DNA of 64,000 nucleotides from Hydrogenophaga sp. (GTDB lineage: Bacteria > Pseudomonadota > Gammaproteobacteria > Burkholderiales > Burkholderiaceae_C). Location of the stretch: contig JACVCO010000009.1 in assembly GCA_016741995.1 (NCBI GenBank), positions 1-64,000 on the forward strand. The letters run 5' to 3'. Both the position numbers and the translations under genes were made by a program. The notes under the pieces are model-generated. The model was given only the letters and a program-made list of their open reading frames with translations. It made no database searches and was not told the DNA's origin. Each line of letters starts with the position of its first letter. Positions within the stretch are counted from its first letter, which is position 1. Of the stretch, positions 29,362 through 37,423 are shown piece after piece.

Positions 29362-30203
29362 AGGCCGGTGGCGCGGCGCACCACCGCGAAGAAGGGTCGA
29401 TAGGGCAGCAGGCGCAAGAGTTTCATCCAGTGCGTGAAGCGCTTGGGGAAGTGGATCTCGAAACGGCCGCGCGCCCAGTCGTCGAGCATGGCCTGCGCCG
29501 CTTGCTCGGGGGTGATCAGGGCGGGCATCTCGAAATCGTTCTGCGCCGTCAGCGGCGTCTGCACGAAACCGGGGTGCACCACGCTCACACCCAGGCCCTG
29601 CGGCGCGAGATCCAGGTACAGATTCTCCGCGAGGTGCGTGAGCGCCGCCTTGGTCGGGCCGTAGGCCACGCTCTTGGGCAGGCCGCGAAAGCCCGCCACG
29701 CTGCTCACCAGGCTGATGTGGCCGCGCCCGCGCGCCAGCAGGGCCGGCAGCAGTGCGTGCACCACGTTCAGTGCGCCCTCGTAGTTGATGGCGAGGTGGC
29801 GCCGAAGCTCCGCGAGGTCGAGCGCGGTGGCGCGCATGCCGCGGTAGTGGCCTGCGCAATAGAGCACCAGGTCCACCGGGCCCTGGGCCAGGATGGCGCG
29901 CGCCGCGCGCGCCACCGCCTCGGCGTCGGTCACGTCCAGCGGCCAGGCCTGCGCGCCCGGGTGGGCCTGCACGAAGGCGTCGAGCGCGACCGCGCCGCGC
30001 GCCGACACCAGCACCTGCGCGCCGCGCGCGTGCAGCGCGTGGGCGATGGCCGCACCAATGCCGCTGGACGCGCCCACCAGCCACACGCGCTGGCCGCGCC
30101 AGTCGGTGAGGGGTGGGTTCATGGGGCCGAACAGGCCGGGCGCGCGCGGCGGCAGCGCCGGCGCATCGGCCCGGCGTTCGACGGTGGCGGGGCGCGTGCT
30201 CAT
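29358..30203 (-). CDS. Short-chain dehydrogenase/reductase
   Basis: A 281-residue SDR. The NAD(P)-binding motif VGASSGIGAAIAHAL and the catalytic set Ser in VSSVAGFRG, Tyr/Lys in YGPTKAAL are all present, with YCAGHYRG in the Asn/Gly region. The ATG at 30203 overlaps the DUF3833 stop (ATGA), giving an N-terminal extension before MNPPLTDWRG, which is the alternative start. It is part of the leftward operon and probably reduces or oxidises a lipid-derived substrate. Confidence 0.92.
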   Translation of the reverse strand: MSTRPATVERRADAPALPPRAPGLFGPMNPPLTDWRGQRVWLVGASSGIGAAIAHALHARGAQVLVSARGAVALDAFVQAHPGAQAWPLDVTDAEAVARAARAILAQGPVDLVLYCAGHYRGMRATALDLAELRRHLAINYEGALNVVHALLPALLARGRGHISLVSSVAGFRGLPKSVAYGPTKAALTHLAENLYLDLAPQGLGVSVVHPGFVQTPLTAQNDFEMPALITPEQAAQAMLDDWARGRFEIHFPKRFTHWMKLLRLLPYRPFFAVVRRATGL

Positions 30204-30742
30204 GCCGCGCGCTTCACGAAGCTCAGCGTCACTTCGCCGAGGCGGATGCCGAACTTGCTCATCGTGGCCTTGTTGAGCATCACGCGCGAGTCCATCAGGT
30301 ACATCCAGTCGTCGAACTGCACGGCGTAGGTCGTGCCGTCCACCGGCAGCAGCAGCGTGTAGTTCCAGCGGAAAGCGTTGCCCGCGGTGCGCCCGCGCGC
30401 TTCGCCCTGCACGTCGTCGGCGGTGCCGGTGTATTCGCCGTTGCCCAGGTGGCGCAGGCGCCAGATGCGCTTCTGCCGCTCGCCGTCCGCGTAGATGAAG
30501 TCCTCGTCGAGCACGCCTTCCTCGCCTTGCCAGCTGCAGCGCATCACCACGGTGAAGCGGCGCACCACCTTGCCCGAGCGGTCGGTGAACACGCCGTAGG
30601 CATCGAGCACGCCGTTGAAGTATTCGCGCAGGTCGAGTGTCGGTTTCTCGCCGGCGAAGTCGGCCACCTGCGGGCCGGCGCAGCCGGCGAGGGTGCCGAC
30701 GCCGGTGACCAGGGCCGCGGTGAGCAGTTGTCGTCGTTGCAT
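30200..30742 (-). CDS. DUF3833 lipoprotein
   Basis: A 180-residue protein with a lipoprotein signal peptide: MQRRQLLTAALVTGVGTLAGC, with the lipobox LAGC at residues 18-21. The mature part contains FNGVLDAYGVFTDRSGKVV and WRLRHLGNGEYTGTADDV, characteristic of DUF3833. It starts nine bases after the MFS stop and overlaps the SDR start. Its fold is probably a beta-rich lipid-binding or lipocalin-like domain (inference). It acts in the envelope. Confidence 0.9.
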   Translation of the reverse strand: MQRRQLLTAALVTGVGTLAGCAGPQVADFAGEKPTLDLREYFNGVLDAYGVFTDRSGKVVRRFTVVMRCSWQGEEGVLDEDFIYADGERQKRIWRLRHLGNGEYTGTADDVQGEARGRTAGNAFRWNYTLLLPVDGTTYAVQFDDWMYLMDSRVMLNKATMSKFGIRLGEVTLSFVKRAA

Positions 30743-30751
30743 GGTGTGGCC

Positions 30752-32077
30752 TCAGTGGGGGGCGGCGTGGGGCCGTGCCGCGCCGCGCGGTGTACGGATC
30801 ACCAGCGTGTAGAGGGCCGCGCCCGCGATCAGCTTGAGCACGCAGGGCAGCAGGCAATAGGCGAGGGTCAGCGTCTGCAGGGCGGCGGGGTCGCGCGTGC
30901 CGGGCTCGTAGCCGAGCGCGCCGAGCAAGGGCAGCGCGGTGCCGGCGGCCAGCGCCAGGTTGAACTTGGCGGCGAAGTTCCACCAGCCGAAGTACGCACC
31001 CTCGCGCTGCCCGCGTTCACCGAGCTGGCCGATCAGGCCGGCGAGCAGGGCGCCGGGCAGCGTGAGGTCGGTGCCGAGCGCGATGCCCGAGAGCGCACAC
31101 ACCACGAGGAAGGCCCACGCATCGCCCGCGCCGAGTGTGGCGGCCCACACGAACGCGAACACCGAGAGCAGCATGCCCGCGAGCCAGGTGCGGGCCAGGC
31201 CCAGGCGCGGCACCAGCCGCAGCCACAGCGGGATGGCGAGCGCCGCACTCAGGAAGTACACGCCCAGGAACGCGGGCTCCAGCGCGGCGGGGGCCTGCAG
31301 GCGGTCCTGCACGAAGAACAGCACCAGCGTGGCGGGCACGGCGCTGGCGGTGCCGTTGATCACGAACACCAGCAGCAGGCGCCGGAAGGCCGGCGCGTGC
31401 CACGGCGAGCGGCCACCGCCGAGCAAGGCGATCGAGCGGTCGCCGGGCGCGAGGCTGCGCGACCAGGCCCACCAGCCCGCGGCCAGCAAGAGCGCGAACA
31501 CAACGACCGTGGCGCCGAGCCCGGCCAGGCCGGGCAACACGGCCGCCAGCAACACACCCACCAGCGAGAGCGCCTCGCGCCACGCGACCACGCGTGCGCG
31601 CTGCGGCTCGTCGCCACCCAGGCGCGCGCCCCAGGCCTGGTGCGCCACCGCCACCACGCTGTAGGCGGCGCAGGTGACCGCCATGATCCCGCCGGCCCAG
31701 GCCAGCAACGGCGCCGCGCCGGCCTGCACCACCGCGGCCGGCGGAAACAGCAGCGCCCACAAGCCCAGCACCAGCACCACGGCGCAGGCGCCGGCCACGC
31801 CCAGCAAGGCGCGGCGCGAGCGGGCGGCGAGCCGGTCGCACCAGCGGCCGATCCATGGGTCGAGCACCGCGTCGATGCCGCGGGCGGCGAGCAGCACGAA
31901 GCCGAGCGCCACCAGCGGTGCCGCGAAGGCGCGCGCGTAGTGGTTGGGCAGCAGCACGTACAGCGGCAGGGCCACGAACGCCAGCGGCAGGCCCAGCAGG
32001 CCGTAGCGCAGGCCATGGCGCCAACCGCCCGGCGCCATGAAGGCGGCCGCGGGATCGGGGTGGGCCGGTGTGCTCAT
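30752..32077 (-). CDS. MFS transporter, GPH (MelB-like) type
   Basis: A 441-residue integral membrane protein with about twelve helices. ARGIDAVLDPWIGRWCDR near the N terminus is the GPH/MelB family signature region, and AYFGWWNFAAKFNLALA lies in the C-terminal half. The ATG at 32077 overlaps the preceding gene's stop (ATGA). GPH transporters move sugars or other solutes with cations. In this operon context lipid or lysolipid flipping is conceivable but unproven. Confidence 0.9.
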   Translation of the reverse strand: MSTPAHPDPAAAFMAPGGWRHGLRYGLLGLPLAFVALPLYVLLPNHYARAFAAPLVALGFVLLAARGIDAVLDPWIGRWCDRLAARSRRALLGVAGACAVVLVLGLWALLFPPAAVVQAGAAPLLAWAGGIMAVTCAAYSVVAVAHQAWGARLGGDEPQRARVVAWREALSLVGVLLAAVLPGLAGLGATVVVFALLLAAGWWAWSRSLAPGDRSIALLGGGRSPWHAPAFRRLLLVFVINGTASAVPATLVLFFVQDRLQAPAALEPAFLGVYFLSAALAIPLWLRLVPRLGLARTWLAGMLLSVFAFVWAATLGAGDAWAFLVVCALSGIALGTDLTLPGALLAGLIGQLGERGQREGAYFGWWNFAAKFNLALAAGTALPLLGALGYEPGTRDPAALQTLTLAYCLLPCVLKLIAGAALYTLVIRTPRGAARPHAAPH

Positions 32078-32631
32078 GGCGTGCGTGGCGCGGCCGGCAA
32101 GGTTTGCAGCAGCGCCTCGCGCATCGCGGGTTGCGAGGTGCGCGGCGAGAGCCAGATGGCGAAGAAGCGGCGCGAGAAGGCGTCGTCGTCCACCGCGCCG
32201 AGCCAGCGCCCGTTGAGGTAGAAGCGCGCGCCCACGCCCGGCGCGTGCACCCCGGTGATGCGGTCGCCCGGTGCCACGTCGGGGAACAGGCCCTTCATGG
32301 CCGCCAGCCAGCGCGCGGCGGTGGCGTCGTCGATCGGCGCCTGCGCGCGCATCTCGTCGATCGAGCGCTGGGCGATGTCGGCGCCCTCGAAGCGGCGCAG
32401 GTAGGCGAGTTCGAGCCCGAAACGCTGCGCTTCGTAGCGCTGGGCGTCGAAGCCCGCACCGGCGTAGAGCGTGGCGTCGTACACCTGAAAGCCCCACACG
32501 CGCAGGCGCGCCTGGCCCACCGCGGCCTTGCCCTGCAAAGCGGCCGTCAGCGTGGGCGGCGGCTCGCTGGCCCACGTGGGTGGGGCAAGCAGCGCCACGG
32601 CGGCCAGCAGCAGGGGGGCGATGACGGACAT
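32074..32631 (-). CDS. Chalcone-isomerase-like secreted protein
   Basis: A 185-residue protein with a signal peptide (SVIAPLLLAAVALLAPPTWA) and a mature domain LRVWGFQVYDATLYAGAGF, LRRFEGADIAQRSIDEMRAQ and FYLNGRWLGAVDD. These match the bacterial chalcone-isomerase-like family, which includes fatty-acid-binding folds. The ATG at 32631 is chosen over the longer ORF. It lies between the methyltransferase and MFS genes, ten bases after the former and overlapping the latter. A periplasmic lipid-binding role is plausible. Confidence 0.87.
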   Translation of the reverse strand: MSVIAPLLLAAVALLAPPTWASEPPPTLTAALQGKAAVGQARLRVWGFQVYDATLYAGAGFDAQRYEAQRFGLELAYLRRFEGADIAQRSIDEMRAQAPIDDATAARWLAAMKGLFPDVAPGDRITGVHAPGVGARFYLNGRWLGAVDDDAFSRRFFAIWLSPRTSQPAMREALLQTLPAAPRTP

Positions 32632-32641
32632 GGCGGGGGCC

Positions 32642-33874
32642 TCAGCCGGGCTTGCGCAGCGTGTACTGCACGACGTCGGTGCTGCCCTGCGCGAACGCGG
32701 CCTCGCAGTACGCCAGGTAGAACTCCCAGGTGCGCAGGAAGCGCTCGTCGAAGCCGAGCCGCAGCACCTCGGCCTGTTCCTGCAGGAAGCGCTCGCGCCA
32801 GTGGCGCAACGTGCGCGCGTAGTCGGCACCGAAGGCGAATTCGTCGACCACCTCGAGGCCGGCGCGCGCGGCCTGCTCGCGGAACACGCGGGGACAGGGC
32901 AGGCAACCCCCGGGGAAGATGTACTGCTGGATGAAATCCGTGCCCTGGATGTAGCGATCGAAATGCTCGTCGGCGATCACGATGCTCTGGATGCAGGCGC
33001 GGCCACCGGGTTTGAGCAGGCGCGACACGGTCTGGAAGTAGGTCGGCCAGTAAGCCTGGCCCACGGCCTCGACCATCTCGATCGAGCAGATCGCGTCGAA
33101 GGGCAGGTCGTCGATGTCGCGGTAGTCCTGCAGGCGAAGATCGGCGCGGATGTCGGTGCCGATGCGCTGCAGGCGCGCGTTCGCGTAGGCGAGTTGTTCG
33201 GTCGAGAGCGTGACGCCGACCACCGACGCGTCGAACTCGGTGGTGGCCTTCTCGGCCAGCGCGCCCCAGCCGCAACCGATCTCCAGCACCCGGCTGCCGG
33301 GCCGCGCGCCGGCCATGCGCAGCGCGCGCCGCACCTTGGCGTGCTGGGCGGCTTCCATCGACAGGTCCGGCGTCTCGAACCAGGCCGACGAGTAGTTCAT
33401 CGTGCTGTCGAGCCAGCGCTGATAGAAGGCGTTGCCCAGGTCGTAGTGCGCGTGGATGTTGCGGCGGCTGTTGGCCTTGCTGTTGTGGTTGAGCAGGTGG
33501 CGCACGCGGTGCACCAGGCGGCCCAGCCAGTTGCCGTGGATCACGGCTTCGACGGACGCGCGGTTGCGCAGCATCAGGTCCATCAGCGCGACCAGGTTCG
33601 GCGTGCTCCAGTCGCCCGCGATGTGCGTTTCCGCGAAGCCGATGTCGCCGGACTTGAGCACCGCCGCGCACACGTTCCAGTTGTGCAGGCGGATGCTGGC
33701 GTGCGGCCCCTCGCTGTGGCCGAAGCGCTGTGTGCTGCCGTCGGGCAGCGTCACGCTCAGGCTGCCCTGCGACAGGCGTTGCAGCAGGTGCAGCACGGTG
33801 CGCGCGGCCATGGGCGCGTTGCGGGGCAGCGCGAAGCCGGCGGGCTGGCGGGTGGCGGTGGTGGTGTCGCTCAT
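32642..33874 (-). CDS. Cyclopropane-fatty-acyl-phospholipid synthase family methyltransferase
   Basis: A 410-residue SAM-dependent enzyme acting on phospholipid acyl chains. The N-terminal lipid-binding region is followed by NIHAHYDLGNAFYQRWLD, the SAM motif LEIGCGWGALAEKA, and the active-site region SIEMVEAVG and FIQQYIFPGG. Products could be cyclopropane, branched methyl or furan-precursor acyl chains. Operon partners (FAD oxidoreductase, DUF1365, SDR) make a methylation followed by redox chemistry more likely than simple cyclopropanation; that is inference. Confidence 0.93.
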   Translation of the reverse strand: MSDTTTATRQPAGFALPRNAPMAARTVLHLLQRLSQGSLSVTLPDGSTQRFGHSEGPHASIRLHNWNVCAAVLKSGDIGFAETHIAGDWSTPNLVALMDLMLRNRASVEAVIHGNWLGRLVHRVRHLLNHNSKANSRRNIHAHYDLGNAFYQRWLDSTMNYSSAWFETPDLSMEAAQHAKVRRALRMAGARPGSRVLEIGCGWGALAEKATTEFDASVVGVTLSTEQLAYANARLQRIGTDIRADLRLQDYRDIDDLPFDAICSIEMVEAVGQAYWPTYFQTVSRLLKPGGRACIQSIVIADEHFDRYIQGTDFIQQYIFPGGCLPCPRVFREQAARAGLEVVDEFAFGADYARTLRHWRERFLQEQAEVLRLGFDERFLRTWEFYLAYCEAAFAQGSTDVVQYTLRKPG

Positions 33875-33887
33875 GGCTCGGCCTGTG

Positions 33888-34679
33888 TCAGGGAAGGCGC
33901 CGCTGGACCGCGGTGGTGACGAATTCGCCCGGTGCGGGCGGTTGGCGGAAGAAGGGGGCGCGCTTGAGCCAGAGCCGAAGCGCCTGCCAGTGGATGCGCG
34001 CGACCACACCCAGGCCGACGGCGGCGTGCGACCACAGCGCGCGGCGCACCGTGTGCGCATCGAGCGCGTGCAGCTCGCCGCTCACGCTGGTGTTGAGCAG
34101 CGGCTGTGCCTGCTGCGCGTCGTCGAAGTAGTCGATGCGCACCACGGTGCGCGCGGGTTTGTCGCGCGCGGCCGTGCGCATGAACACGAAGCGGTAGTGC
34201 CCGCGCACCGGGCAGAACGGCGACACGTGGAACACCTTGTCGGCCTCGCAGGGCACGCCGTGGCGCGGCGCGTCGATCAGGTAGGCGTGGCGCTCGCCGA
34301 AGGTGTTGTTGACCTCGGCCAGCACCGCGCGCAGCGTGCCGTCGGCGCGCTCGCAGTACCAGAAGCTCACCGGCTTGAAGGCGTGGCCGAAGGCGCGTGC
34401 GTAGGTGTGCAGCCAGACCTCGCCGTCGGCGTCGTGAATGCCGTGCTGGCGCAGCACGCTGTCGAGCCAGGCCAGGCAGTCGTCGCGCCCGTCGCCGTGG
34501 TCGCGATCGTGGAAGCCGAACAGCGCGCGGCGGTTGCGCGCCAGGGCGCCCGGCCCGTTGGCGCGCAGGCTGCGCAGCGGCAGCATCAGGAAGGCCGTGG
34601 GGTAACGGAACGCGTGCGGGCGCGGGCGGTTGCGCGCGTGGCGCACCTCGCCGAAGCCGATCTGCGCCACCGCGTTCAT
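33888..34679 (-). CDS. DUF1365 family protein
   Basis: A 263-residue soluble protein with the DUF1365 hallmarks RHARNRPRPHAFRYPTAFL, WLHTYARAFGHAFKPVSFWY and HVSPFCPVRGHYRF. It overlaps the FAD-oxidoreductase stop by four bases and is followed 13 bases later by the methyltransferase. DUF1365 is almost always encoded beside these two genes. Its biochemical role is not known to me with certainty; a part in lipid modification follows from context only. Confidence 0.92.
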   Translation of the reverse strand: MNAVAQIGFGEVRHARNRPRPHAFRYPTAFLMLPLRSLRANGPGALARNRRALFGFHDRDHGDGRDDCLAWLDSVLRQHGIHDADGEVWLHTYARAFGHAFKPVSFWYCERADGTLRAVLAEVNNTFGERHAYLIDAPRHGVPCEADKVFHVSPFCPVRGHYRFVFMRTAARDKPARTVVRIDYFDDAQQAQPLLNTSVSGELHALDAHTVRRALWSHAAVGLGVVARIHWQALRLWLKRAPFFRQPPAPGEFVTTAVQRRLP

Positions 34680-36076
34680 GCCAGCACCCCGGGCAAGGCC
34701 GCGGTGCGCGGTGCCGGCGACCCAAGCTGGAAATGATCGATCAACCCGCGCGCCGCGTGCAGGCCCGCCTTGAGGCCGTCCTCGTGAAAGCCGTAGCCGC
34801 ACCACGCGCCCGCGAACCAGGTGCGTTGCCGGCCTTGCAGCGCGGGCACGCGCGACTGGGCCTCGATCGCCCCGAGATCGAACACCGGGTGGTCGTAGTC
34901 CCAGGCACCCAGCACGTGGGACGGTGCGATCTCGCGCTGCGGGTTGAGCGACACGAGCACGGGCTGCGCCACCGGCAGCGGTTGCAGCCGGTTGAGCAGG
35001 TAGTGCAGGCACACGCGCGCCGACTCGGTGCCGTCGTGCGCGGCGCGCTCGTAGTTCCACGCCGCCCAGGCCCGCGGGTCGCCGGGCAGCACGGAGGTGT
35101 CGGTGTGCAGCACCGCGCGGTTGGGCTGGTAGCGGATCGCGCCGAGCACCTCACGCTCGTCCGTCGAAGCCGCATCGCCGAGCAGGCGCAGCGCCTGGTC
35201 GGTGTGGCAGGCCAGCACCACGGCGTCGAAGCGCTCGGCCTGCTGGTCGGTGACGACGCGCACCCCCTGGGCATCGCGCACGAGCTGGCGCACGGGCGTC
35301 GCCAGCCGGGCGTCGCCCACACCGGCCACGATCTTCTGCACGTACTGGCGCGCACCGCCCGCCACTGTGAACCAGCGCGGCCGGTTCGCCACCTGGATCA
35401 GGCCGTGGTTGTGGCAGAAGCGGACCATCGTGGCCACGGGGAAGCGCAGCATCTGGTCGGTGGGGCAGCTCCAGATGCAGCCCAGCATGGGCAGGAAATA
35501 CCAGTCGCGGAACTCGGCCGAGAAGCCGTGGCTGCGCAGGAAATCGCCGAGCGGCTGCAGGAGCGGGCTGCCGGGGCGCAGGTCGTCGCCGCGCTCGGCC
35601 AGCCGCGTGCACAGGCTGTTGAAGCGCAGGATGTCGGCCAGCATGCGCCAGAAGCGCGGGCGAAGCAGGTTGCCCCGCTGCGAGAACACGGTCGACAGAT
35701 CCGACCCGCTCCACTCCAGCGCTGCGCCGCGCGGGCCCGCACCGGGCACCTGCACCGAGAACGACATGTCCGATGCAGCCATCGGCACGCCCAGCTGATT
35801 GAACAGCGCGATCAGGTTGGGGTAGGTGCGCTCGTTGAGCACCAGGAAGCCGGTGTCGACGCCGAAGGTGGCGGGTACGCCGCGCGCGTCGGGCAGTGTC
35901 ACGTTCACCGTGTGCGTGTGGCCGCCGAACCAGTCACCGGCCTCGAACAGGCTCACGTCGGCCAGGCCCTGCAGGGTGTGGGCCGCCGCCAGGCCCGAAA
36001 TGCCCGAGCCGATGACGGCCACCCGGGGCTGGGGACGGGCCGTGTGGCCGCTGTGGGGGGAAGGGTCTGCGTACAT
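34676..36076 (-). CDS. FAD-dependent amine-oxidase-type oxidoreductase, first gene of the lipid-modification operon
   Basis: A 466-residue flavoprotein. The dinucleotide motif VAVIGSGISGLAAAHTL is near the N terminus and is followed by LFEAGDWFGGHTHTV; the C terminus carries the second FAD contact TWFAGAWCGYGFHEDGL. This matches the NAD/FAD-binding family encoded with DUF1365 and cyclopropane-synthase-like proteins. It likely desaturates or oxidises methylated acyl chains. It begins the leftward operon; the start is the ATG at 36076, with no strong ribosome-binding site visible. Confidence 0.92.
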   Translation of the reverse strand: MYADPSPHSGHTARPQPRVAVIGSGISGLAAAHTLQGLADVSLFEAGDWFGGHTHTVNVTLPDARGVPATFGVDTGFLVLNERTYPNLIALFNQLGVPMAASDMSFSVQVPGAGPRGAALEWSGSDLSTVFSQRGNLLRPRFWRMLADILRFNSLCTRLAERGDDLRPGSPLLQPLGDFLRSHGFSAEFRDWYFLPMLGCIWSCPTDQMLRFPVATMVRFCHNHGLIQVANRPRWFTVAGGARQYVQKIVAGVGDARLATPVRQLVRDAQGVRVVTDQQAERFDAVVLACHTDQALRLLGDAASTDEREVLGAIRYQPNRAVLHTDTSVLPGDPRAWAAWNYERAAHDGTESARVCLHYLLNRLQPLPVAQPVLVSLNPQREIAPSHVLGAWDYDHPVFDLGAIEAQSRVPALQGRQRTWFAGAWCGYGFHEDGLKAGLHAARGLIDHFQLGSPAPRTAALPGVLA

Positions 36077-36552
36077 GGCAGCCCCTCAAGCGGGCGCCGC
36101 CGGGCTGGGCCGGCGGCGGATAAGAGAAATTGCTGCGAAGCGCCCCGAAACGAACAAGGGAGGGAGGGAGGAGGAGGAGAAGCGCCCCGGGATTGCATTC
36201 AGGCCATGGGGGCCCGAGAGGCTTCGCAGCGGAAAACGGTGGTTGTTCGACGACTCCCTCGTGCAACCGGTCGGTGGGAGCCGGGGGGTGGCGCAGAAGT
36301 TCCCCGGGCCACAGGCGGGTGACGGGGCGGGGTGCGAGGGCATGAACATGCTTGACTTGAACTGATCGGTATAAGTGTGACTGTGCGGTAAATAAATGAT
36401 CCAGTCAATCCTGAAAGTACCTGAGCTTTCTTGTATGAATTGACCGGCGCCCCTTTGACCGCACGCGGCGGTCGGGCCTTGGCCCGCGCAGGAAACCCCC
36501 CCGCCTACAATCTCGCCCGTTTTTGCCGCGCTTGTTACAGAGAGAGACCGCC
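36077..36552. promoter_or_regulatory. Non-coding control region between the lipid operon and the ferritin-like gene
   Basis: 476 bases without a gene I would support. It holds an uninterrupted 27-base purine run with three GGG tracts (36156-36182), a perfect 10-bp inverted repeat GCTGCGAAGC/GCTTCGCAGC (36132-36141 and 36221-36230), and an AT-rich stretch (about 36350-36440) with TTGACT...AGTCAA arms (36352 and 36403), TGATCC (36397-36402) and two TTGACCG copies (36440 and 36455). TACAAT at 36506-36511 is a likely -10 for the rightward gene. The leftward operon promoter could not be fixed by eye. Confidence 0.6.
36132..36230. repeat. Perfect 10-bp inverted repeat pair
   Basis: GCTGCGAAGC (36132-36141) and its exact reverse complement GCTTCGCAGC (36221-36230), 79 bases apart and flanking the purine run. 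Both lie in the untranslated region ahead of the lipid operon and could pair in a leader RNA or bind a protein. Confidence 0.5.
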
Positions 36553-37410
36553 ATGCTTTATCCCGAACTTTTCAAACAGCTCGAGTCCGTTCGCTGGGAC
36601 ATGGAGAAGGACATCCCGTGGGCGCAGTTCGATGGCGCGAAGCTGAGCGACGAGCAGGCGCAGACCATCAAGATGAACGCCATCACCGAGTGGGCGGCGC
36701 TGCCGGCCACCGAGATGTTCCTGCGCGACAACCGGGACGACTCCGATTTCTCGGCCTTCATGTCGATCTGGTTCTTCGAGGAGCAGAAGCACTCGCTGGT
36801 GCTGATGGAATACCTCAAGCGCTTCCGCCCCGACCTCGCGCCCACCGAGCAGGAACTGCACGAGATCCGCTTCGAGTTCGACCCGGCGCCTGCGCTGGAA
36901 ACGCTCATGCTGCATTTCTGCGGCGAGATCCGCCTCAACCACTGGTACCGCCGCGCGTCCGAGTGGCACACCGAGCCGGTCATCAAGCACATCTACACCA
37001 CGCTCAGCCAGGACGAAGCCCGCCACGGCGGTGCCTACCTGCGCTACATGCGCCGCGCCATCGGCAAGTTCGGCGACGAGGCCCGCTCGGCCTTTGCCAA
37101 GGTCGGCGTGCTGATGGCCAGCGCGCGCCGCACCGCGCAGGCGCTGCACCCCACCAACCTGCACGTCAACAAGGCCCTGTTCCCCAAGGACACCATCCAG
37201 AGCCGCCTGCCCAACCCCGAGTGGCTCGAGCATTGGCTGGACAAGCAGATCGCCTTCGATGCCGTGTGGGAGGGCAAGGTGGTTGACCGCATCCTGCACA
37301 ACATGAGCCTGTTGATGGACAGCAGCTTCAAGTCGGTGCAGGAACTCAACCGCTTCCGCAAGTCGCTCTCCGTGGGCGGCGCCGGCGGCCCGTTGCCGTC
37401 GGCCGCGTGA
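36553..37410 (+). CDS. Ferritin-like diiron protein, acyl-ACP-desaturase-like
   Basis: A 285-residue helical protein with carboxylate/His metal ligands spaced as in diiron oxygenases: Glu in EWAALPATEMF, EEQKH, Glu in HFCGEIRLNHW, and DEARH. This suggests an O2-activating diiron site like that of soluble desaturases. The ATG at 36553 (MLYPELFKQ) follows AGAGAGA. It is divergent from the lipid-modification operon across the shared control region, so a linked role in fatty-acid oxidation is possible but not shown. Confidence 0.87.
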   Translation: MLYPELFKQLESVRWDMEKDIPWAQFDGAKLSDEQAQTIKMNAITEWAALPATEMFLRDNRDDSDFSAFMSIWFFEEQKHSLVLMEYLKRFRPDLAPTEQELHEIRFEFDPAPALETLMLHFCGEIRLNHWYRRASEWHTEPVIKHIYTTLSQDEARHGGAYLRYMRRAIGKFGDEARSAFAKVGVLMASARRTAQALHPTNLHVNKALFPKDTIQSRLPNPEWLEHWLDKQIAFDAVWEGKVVDRILHNMSLLMDSSFKSVQELNRFRKSLSVGGAGGPLPSAA

Positions 37411-37423
37411 CGCGGGCGGCCGA

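Noticed and set aside
36086-36349. 87-residue minus-strand ORF in the control region before the lipid operon
   Set aside because: No ribosome-binding site or family features, low-complexity Ser/Pro sequence, and it overlaps the purine run.
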